Source of the DNA: Ruminococcus difficilis
GTDB lineage: Bacteria > Bacillota_A > Clostridia > Oscillospirales > Acutalibacteraceae
Assembly: GCF_016680995.1 (NCBI RefSeq)
Contig: NZ_JAEQMG010000103.1
Span: forward strand, 1-12,412
Direction: 5' to 3'
DNA: 12,412 nt
Positions 6,510-12,412 of this stretch are shown piece by piece (within the stretch, counting starts at the first letter, position 1; each line of letters starts with the position of its first letter). The notes under the pieces are model-generated. The model was not told where the DNA came from. It saw only the letters and a program-made list of their open reading frames with translations, and made no database searches. A program made the position numbers and the translations under genes.

Positions 6510-8203
6510 TATCTTTCCTGCTCGTGAGACTTTCTGCTTTTCAGTTTTTGTGTTTGCCTGCGCTGCTGATAAGCGTATTCACGGACGGCTCGCATATCAA
6601 TATCATCATCAAGCTTCATATCTGCGTCACGGACACTGCTGAAAAATGTGCTGCGGGAGAAATGCTCGCCGTATGAATTTGAAATCTGATTGAGAGCGTT
6701 TCGCTCTTTATCGGGGCGAATATCCAAACGTGCTTTTCCAAATTCGCCTTCATTAAATTCTTTGGCTTGTTCCTTGTACTCGGCATATTGCTGTAAGGCT
6801 TCGTTGAGTTCGGCGGTATATTTTTCTTCTCGTTTGTCTAACTCCGTCAAAGCAGATTTCATTCTGTCAAGGCTGTCATTTACAGTTGCTACATCTTTAT
6901 CATCGGTACGCTCCATAGCGGTAAGCAAGCGAGCTTTTTCGGATTTCAGTTCTTCAATTTCTTCTGTCAACTCAGCGATGCGGCGAGCTAAATCACGGTG
7001 AGTGATAACCTTGATAACGGGAGTGGACTTCTTCTGGTTTTGAAGCTCCTTCTGTTCTTTTTTCTTTGCGGCGATCTGTTTGACAATACCCTTGTAGCTT
7101 TCATAGTTCGCCTTCAATTCCTTAACATAATCGGTAATATTGCGCTTGCCGATTTTAGCGTGCAGGATATGATAGCTGATAACGATAACCTTTTCACGCA
7201 ACGTTTCCATCGCTTCGGCGAGGGTGGGGACGGTATTCTTGACGGCTTGCGAGATTTTCTTAAAGGCAGATTTCAGTTCACGGAGCAAAGCGTTGTCCGC
7301 CTTGATTTGTCGGTTGATTTCACAGCGGTCGGCGATCAATCCTCTGCGCTCCATAGCTTGTGCAACATAGCCTTCGTGAATTGTAGGCTGTTCGTCAATC
7401 CCTCTGGCGGCGTGACTGCGGTGGTCGATGTGAGCGTCGGAGCGATTTACTTCATCAAGATATTTGTTCGTGATCTGCGCCCAATTTTCTCTCCAAGAGA
7501 CAAGCTGTTCGTCGCTGTTCCAACGGGCAGTGATCGGATTCTGTCGCCCGAACTTTGTGCTTTTCGGATATTTGTTGGCTCGCTCATAGCCATTTCGCTC
7601 CGCTTCGGACGGCGGCATATACACCTTCTTTTTGCCAACATAATACTGATATTGCTTCTCCCAACCCTGTGATTTTGCCAACAGAAACTCAGCGGCGGTG
7701 AAGCCTTTTTCTTCTCCGTTACGTTTGCAAAGATATTCCTTTTCGGTCTTGTGCTGCCACTTGCCTTTGTCATCCAGCGGTCTGACAGTTAACATAATAT
7801 GGGCGTGAGGATTATGACCGTCGGTATCGTGTATGGCGACGTCGGCACACATACCGTCTGCAACAAAGTTGTTTTGGATATAATCGGTCAATAGATTTAT
7901 CCATTGTTCTTTGCCGAGTTCAACGGGCAAGGCGACAACCAACTCACGGGCGAGTCGGCTGTCCTTTGTCTTTTCTGTGCGTTCAACAGCGTTCCATAAT
8001 TCACTCCGATCCTGCCACTCCTGCGGAGCATTTTCGGGTAAAAAGATATGCTCCCATACAAGCCCTCGCTTGCGGGTGAAGTCGTGGAGCACGCCGTCAT
8101 AGTCGTTCAAAATCTTGGAGCAGCTCATATATGCTGAAGCAGCTACAGCACTTCTGCCTGTGCTGCGGCTAATAACTTTTGCTTCTAAATGGTAGATTGC
8201 CAT
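6509..8203 (-). CDS. MobA/MobL-family (MobQ) relaxase
   Basis: A 564-residue conjugative relaxase that nicks the element at oriT and leads the single strand into a recipient. The N-terminal nuclease domain (about 1-220) begins MAIYHLEAKVISRSTGRSAV, with the likely catalytic Tyr in ASAYMS (Y25). The metal-binding HUH cluster is HDTDGHNPHAHIML (H125, H130, H133, H135). LDEVNRSDAHIDHRSHAARG, read in two parts, is the conserved block ending the domain. The rest (about 275-490) is long charged coiled coil with many Glu, Lys and Arg, and no primase or helicase motif is visible. The start at 8203 has AAAGGA 13 bases upstream, slightly far. The matching oriT lies about 250 bases upstream. No mating-pair genes are seen, so transfer would need a helper conjugative system. 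Confidence 0.93.
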   Translation of the reverse strand: MAIYHLEAKVISRSTGRSAVAASAYMSCSKILNDYDGVLHDFTRKRGLVWEHIFLPENAPQEWQDRSELWNAVERTEKTKDSRLARELVVALPVELGKEQWINLLTDYIQNNFVADGMCADVAIHDTDGHNPHAHIMLTVRPLDDKGKWQHKTEKEYLCKRNGEEKGFTAAEFLLAKSQGWEKQYQYYVGKKKVYMPPSEAERNGYERANKYPKSTKFGRQNPITARWNSDEQLVSWRENWAQITNKYLDEVNRSDAHIDHRSHAARGIDEQPTIHEGYVAQAMERRGLIADRCEINRQIKADNALLRELKSAFKKISQAVKNTVPTLAEAMETLREKVIVISYHILHAKIGKRNITDYVKELKANYESYKGIVKQIAAKKKEQKELQNQKKSTPVIKVITHRDLARRIAELTEEIEELKSEKARLLTAMERTDDKDVATVNDSLDRMKSALTELDKREEKYTAELNEALQQYAEYKEQAKEFNEGEFGKARLDIRPDKERNALNQISNSYGEHFSRSTFFSSVRDADMKLDDDIDMRAVREYAYQQRRQTQKLKSRKSHEQER

Positions 8204-8238
8204 AACATATAATCAATCCTTTCGGGTAGTAGTTTTTG

Positions 8239-8387
8239 TTTCTTTTTTCAAAAAGAAATTGGGTGTCGTCGCAGCGATACCCACGCTGTCAAGGCTGTGG
8301 TACAGCGTTGACAATGCGGTTGTCGGATAGGCAACCGCACGGAAGGTGACGGCTCTGCGGCAGCTTTCGCAAGGCTCCGACGGAGCC
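8239..8387. repeat. cluster of five consecutive inverted repeats beside oriT
   Basis: Five dyads follow each other: 8239-8258 (TTTCTTTTT/AAAAAGAAA), 8261-8282 (GGGTGTCG/CGATACCC, one G-T), 8283-8308 (ACGCTGT/ACAGCGT), 8315-8339 (TGCGGTTG/CAACCGCA) and 8373-8387 (GGCTCC/GGAGCC). With the oriT hairpin, the region between DUF3847 and the relaxase is nearly all paired. It holds no credible gene. It may bind relaxosome proteins, form a single-strand origin, or fold as a leader of the relaxase mRNA. Confidence 0.6.
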
Positions 8388-8424
8388 GCAACCCTCGGAG
8401 AGCGCACGTCTGCTTTAGCAGTAC

Positions 8425-8461
8425 CACCGCCCATTTTATGGGTGGTGAGTAAGTGCGCCCT
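8425..8461 (+). other. origin of transfer (oriT), MobQ type
   Basis: A 10-bp hairpin (CACCGCCCAT / ATGGGTGGTG, one G-T pair, TTT loop) at 8425-8447 is followed two bases later by TAAGTGCGCCCT (8450-8461). TAAGTGCG/CCCT is the nick region known from RSF1010-type MobQ origins, with the hairpin just 5' of it. The predicted nick is between 8457 and 8458 on the plus strand. It lies upstream of the MobA/MobL relaxase gene, as expected. Confidence 0.85.
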
Positions 8462-8464
8462 TCG

Positions 8465-8500
8465 GGATAAAAGAAGAAACGCTCCGATTACTCGAAGCGT
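8465..8500 (-). terminator. probable terminator of the DUF3847 gene
   Basis: ACGCT/AGCGT arms with an inner CGA/TCG pairing across one mismatch enclose a 4-base loop, followed on the minus strand by TTTCTTCTTTTATC. It starts 15 bases after the DUF3847 stop and would isolate the relaxase transcript. Confidence 0.5.
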
Positions 8501-8514
8501 CCCGTTGATAATGG

Positions 8515-8712
8515 TTATTTGATTAGACCGCATAGATAGCCCTCCAACTGTTCCAACGACATCTGCCGTACCTGTGGAATAGCTTTCTCTAAAACAGCGC
8601 CCTCTTGGATAAGCCGCCGTGTTCGTACCTTGCGCTCTTTCTCACGGTTGCGAGCCTGCGCTTCCTCCAGTCGGTGCTTTGCCTGTAAAAATTCTTTCTC
8701 TGTAAAACTCAT
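8515..8712 (-). CDS. DUF3847-family small protein of mobilizable elements
   Basis: A 65-residue charged, helical protein: MSFTEKEFLQAKHRLEEAQ, a basic middle (RNREKERKVRTRRLIQEGA) and a C-terminal helix ending MSLEQLEGYLCGLIK. This pattern fits DUF3847, a family seen almost only in mobile elements of gut Firmicutes, usually next to a relaxase. The role is not established; an accessory DNA-binding or relaxosome function would suit its basic helix and its place between oriT and the recombinase. The ATG at 8712 has GGAGG eight bases upstream. An in-frame TTG at 8727 overlaps that site and is rejected. Confidence 0.8.
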   Translation of the reverse strand: MSFTEKEFLQAKHRLEEAQARNREKERKVRTRRLIQEGAVLEKAIPQVRQMSLEQLEGYLCGLIK

Positions 8713-8729
8713 TATAAATACCTCCAATC

Positions 8730-8766
8730 AAAAAGGCGGCTTGTGAAATTGCTCTCACAAGCCGCC
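8730..8766 (-). terminator. intrinsic terminator of the recombinase operon
   Basis: GGCGGCTTGTGA and TCACAAGCCGCC (12 bp, perfect) enclose an 8-base loop, followed on the minus strand by TTTTT. It begins 6 bases after the recombinase stop, separating it from DUF3847, whose ribosome binding site starts soon after. Confidence 0.92.
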
Positions 8767-8772
8767 GCAGCG

Positions 8773-10873
<2,101 letters not shown>

Positions 10874-10980
10874 TATATTACCTCCCATTGAATTTTGAAA
10901 TAGATTTGTGTATAATAAAGGTCAGTTCCTTAATCTGTAACCCCTAAACTGAAACATTGATAAAAACACCTTGGCTGCGC

Positions 10981-11026
10981 AAAAATGCTCTCCAAAAGCC
11001 GCTTAAACAGTGGCTTTCAGAGAGCA
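10981..11026 (-). terminator. intrinsic terminator of the Cys-rich VLP gene
   Basis: TGCTCTC/GAGAGCA outer arms and AAAGCC/GGCTTT inner arms form a long stem, followed on the minus strand by TTTTTG. It starts 6 bases after the stop at 11033-11035 and precedes the tnpW promoter region. Confidence 0.85.
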
Positions 11027-11032
11027 AAAGCG

Positions 11033-11389
11033 TTACATTTCAGCTTTCTTTTGGCGGTGTCTTTTAACACGTTCTGCTGAATACCGACGGCGAGCTTCTG
11101 CGGCGCAATGCTCAGAGCAATATACCTTTCGCCCAACAGAAGCAAAGCTCTTGCCGCATTGCCGACACTTCTTTGTGGGTATGCCTTTGAATAAAGCTAA
11201 CAATTCAGCGTCAGTAGGCAATACGGCTTGCTCGTAATACTTACACAGCTTACTGTCGGTAAAGCCTATGCTGAACATATAGCACTCCGTTTCAAGCGGT
11301 AAGCAGCCATACTCTTTGCTGTAATTAGCGCAGCAGTTGGTAACGTGTTTTTTGATACGGATCTTATCTCTTTTTGATAATTCTGCCAT
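11033..11389 (-). CDS. Cys-rich VLP-domain protein
   Basis: A 118-residue zinc-finger-like protein. The first half holds a cluster of Cys (NCCANYSKEYGCLPLETECY, SKLCKYYEQAVLPTD). The VLP tripeptide after LCKYY and its paired Cys match the Cys-rich VLP domain found in conjugative and mobilizable elements of Firmicutes. The second half is C-x2-C-x12-C-x3-C (CRQCGKSF...YCSEHC) followed by a very basic tail, a likely DNA- or RNA-binding zinc finger. The function is not established. ATG 11389 is preceded by GGAGG seven bases upstream. It is divergent from the plus-strand gene at 11530, with a CAGATTAC inverted repeat in between, and has its own terminator. Confidence 0.8.
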   Translation of the reverse strand: MAELSKRDKIRIKKHVTNCCANYSKEYGCLPLETECYMFSIGFTDSKLCKYYEQAVLPTDAELLALFKGIPTKKCRQCGKSFASVGRKVYCSEHCAAEARRRYSAERVKRHRQKKAEM

Positions 11390-11417
11390 AGCGTTTCCTC
11401 CTTCTTTATTGATAGAA

Positions 11418-11445
11418 GTAATCTGAAATCAAGAAAACAGATTAC
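11418..11445. promoter_or_regulatory. inverted repeat GTAATCTG...CAGATTAC in a divergent control region
   Basis: Perfect 8-bp arms at 11418-11425 and 11438-11445 with a 12-base spacer lie between the divergent Cys-rich VLP gene and the plus-strand gene. The motif recurs as GATTTCAGATTAC at 12278-12290, an exact inverted copy of 11418-11430, and as CAGATTA near 10931-10937 on the minus strand. It is a candidate operator for an element-encoded regulator. Confidence 0.5.
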
Positions 11446-11471
11446 CCCTCCACATATAGGAGAAATTCGGT

Positions 11472-11522
11472 ATGGTTTGCGGAACTGTTTTTGAAAAAAA
11501 ATTAAAAAATTTTGGGAGGTGA
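11472..11522 (+). CDS. possible 16-aa upstream peptide
   Basis: ATG at 11472 follows AGGAG by nine bases and encodes MVCGTVFEKKLKNFGR. Its TGA (11520-11522) ends seven bases before the GTG of the next gene and its last codons overlap that gene's GGGAGG. This arrangement would allow translational coupling or leader-peptide control. The short length makes chance plausible. Confidence 0.3.
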   Translation: MVCGTVFEKKLKNFGR

Positions 11523-11529
11523 ATTTGCG

Positions 11530-12255
11530 GTGGATGATTATGAAGAACTATTAGCCGAGCAGGAAGAAGAACAGCTCGCCGAAGCGTTAGCCGACGAACA
11601 TCAAGCTGAATTAGAAGTACAGCTCGAACAAGACGAGCAGCCGCCGCAGATTGACGAGCCGCCCGAAACCAAAAAGCTAAAAAGAGATTTACAGCGTGAA
11701 GCGCTCGTCAGATTGGAGAACGCCGCAAGGACAACTGCTGATTTTCAGAATGTGGTAGCTTGGTGGAATCGGCTTGACAGTAACCGTGAGCGCAGAGAGC
11801 GTTATCACGAAGTCAGCCGAAGTGGTTTAGACATTCCGCTTGACTACGGAGCAAAACCAGACGGCGAGGTTATCCCTTACGATGTCAATGATGTGCTGAT
11901 AAAGCAAATCCGCAAGGGCGATTATATCGACGCCATCTTTCAATGTCCGTTTGAGATAAATGAATTAGTGACAGACGGTGACTTATCGGAGATATTGAAC
12001 AATTTATCCGACGATCACAAGGAGATCATCTTTAACAATATTGTCAGGAGAGTGAGCACAAAGGTTTTGGCGGCTGTACGAAAACAGAGCGACAGGAATA
12101 TCAGAAAGGTACGGGCAACAGCGTTGAACAAAATACAGACAAATCTATTACCTATACTAAAAAAGCGATCTGATAAAGAACTGCCGCTTACACTAAGGGA
12201 AAGAGATTTTTTGGATAAAAACATAACCGCCCTTGACGATGACAAGGACAGTTAG
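11530..12255 (+). CDS. hypothetical protein of the mobilizable element
   Basis: A 241-residue soluble protein I do not recognise. The N-terminus is very acidic and Glu/Gln-rich (VDDYEELLAEQEEEQLAEAL onward, about residues 1-55), predicted coiled or disordered. A helical, charged middle (KKLKRDLQREALVRLENAAR; VVAWWNRLDSNRERRERY) follows. The C-terminal part (about 125-241), including IKQIRKGDYIDAIFQCPFEI, DLSEILNNLSDDHKEIIFNN and LTLRERDFLDKNITALDDD, looks like a compact helical domain. No catalytic or zinc motif is visible. GTG 11530 is ten bases after GGAGG; an in-frame TTG at 11512 precedes the binding site and is unlikely. It is divergent from the Cys-rich VLP gene. The end of the gene contains the promoter of the next one. 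A regulatory or accessory transfer role is a guess. Confidence 0.7.
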   Translation: MDDYEELLAEQEEEQLAEALADEHQAELEVQLEQDEQPPQIDEPPETKKLKRDLQREALVRLENAARTTADFQNVVAWWNRLDSNRERRERYHEVSRSGLDIPLDYGAKPDGEVIPYDVNDVLIKQIRKGDYIDAIFQCPFEINELVTDGDLSEILNNLSDDHKEIIFNNIVRRVSTKVLAAVRKQSDRNIRKVRATALNKIQTNLLPILKKRSDKELPLTLRERDFLDKNITALDDDKDS

Positions 12256-12261
12256 TATAAT
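12233..12261 (+). promoter_or_regulatory. sigma-70-type promoter
   Basis: TTGACG (12233-12238) and TATAAT (12256-12261) are separated by exactly 17 bases. The promoter overlaps the last codons of the preceding gene and would start transcription near 12268, 36 bases before the ATG at 12304. GATTTCAGATTAC at 12278-12290 lies in the leader just after the start, a repressor-like position. Confidence 0.75.
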
Positions 12262-12303
12262 AGTAATATATTATTTTGATTTCAGATTACATCGGTGATA
12301 GAT

Positions 12304-12412
12304 ATGAGCTTTCAATTTGAACATTCCAATTCAACTTGGGTACGATACAGCGAATATGAATGGAAACAAGCTGAGAACGGCAAGCTGTATTTGACCGCCT
12401 GTGCTGACGCTC
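12304..12412 (+). CDS. partial hypothetical gene running off the window
   Basis: The frame is open from ATG 12304 to the edge: 36 codons beginning MSFQFEHSNSTWVRYSEYEW and ending KLYLTACADA. It has no recognised domain in the part seen. A clear promoter lies directly upstream, but the ribosome binding site (GGTGATAG) is weak. Its place in the element, after an unknown gene on the same strand, suggests an accessory or cargo function. Confidence 0.6.
   Translation, partial: MSFQFEHSNSTWVRYSEYEWKQAENGKLYLTACADA

Noticed and set aside
6998..7672. 224-codon plus-strand frame opposite the relaxase
   Set aside because: Mirror of a strongly supported coding region; no ribosome binding site or domain.
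131..8282. AGCGATACCC shared by the left edge (near 130) and the oriT region (near 8273)
   Set aside because: A 10-base match is expected many times by chance in 12 kb and the surroundings do not match.
8213..8533. 106-codon minus-strand open frame
   Set aside because: It overlaps oriT and the hairpin cluster, has low-complexity repeated composition and no ribosome binding site, and its codons are dictated by the dyads.

Overview
The window looks like a low-to-moderate GC Firmicute, most likely a gut Clostridia/Oscillospiraceae (Ruminococcus-like) genome. This rests on strong GGAGG ribosome binding sites, GTG/TTG starts, a Clostridia-type citrate synthase, and an accessory set (MobA/MobL relaxase, DUF3847, TnpX-type serine recombinase, TnpW, Cys-rich VLP protein) typical of mobilizable elements in gut Firmicutes. 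The assignment is from protein character only.

Layout. (1) 1-316: an AT-rich edge holding a possible 3' end of a plus-strand gene (stop at 127-129) and a hairpin. (2) 317-2535, minus strand: a compact operon of citrate synthase, an unannotated-looking 55-aa membrane microprotein and a CmpB/type-IV-ABC-like membrane protein, joined by a 6-bp gap and an ATGA overlap. A perfect 11-bp inverted repeat lies in the citrate synthase leader. (3) 2634-3945, minus: a DUF308/HdeD-like membrane protein and a TetR-family regulator separated by a strong terminator. (4) 4083-6180, minus: an oleate hydratase gene (ohyA) split by a 190-bp insertion. The insertion carries exactly the 5' half of a tRNA-Pro(TGG) gene, up to the anticodon loop, and two tandem TGTGGTCA repeats, and is flanked by TTTGG direct repeats. 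(5) About 6215-6306: a fragment of a C39-like cysteine peptidase gene, cut on both sides. (6) From about 6307 to the right edge: an integrative mobilizable element of the Tn4451 type. It has an AT-rich terminus, a MobQ-type relaxase, a recognisable oriT in a hairpin-rich region, DUF3847, a large serine recombinase with TnpW, a Cys-rich VLP protein, and two plus-strand genes of unknown function, the last running off the window.

How it works together. The serine recombinase (with TnpW) would excise and insert the element. The relaxase would nick oriT so that the element can be carried by a co-resident conjugation machine; no type IV secretion genes are visible here. The chromosomal part is metabolic (citrate synthase) plus fatty-acid and membrane functions, where the hydratase appears inactivated. 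The most unusual items are the tRNA-half insertion in ohyA, the coupled microprotein in the citrate synthase operon, and a repeated CAGATTAC motif in the control regions of the element.
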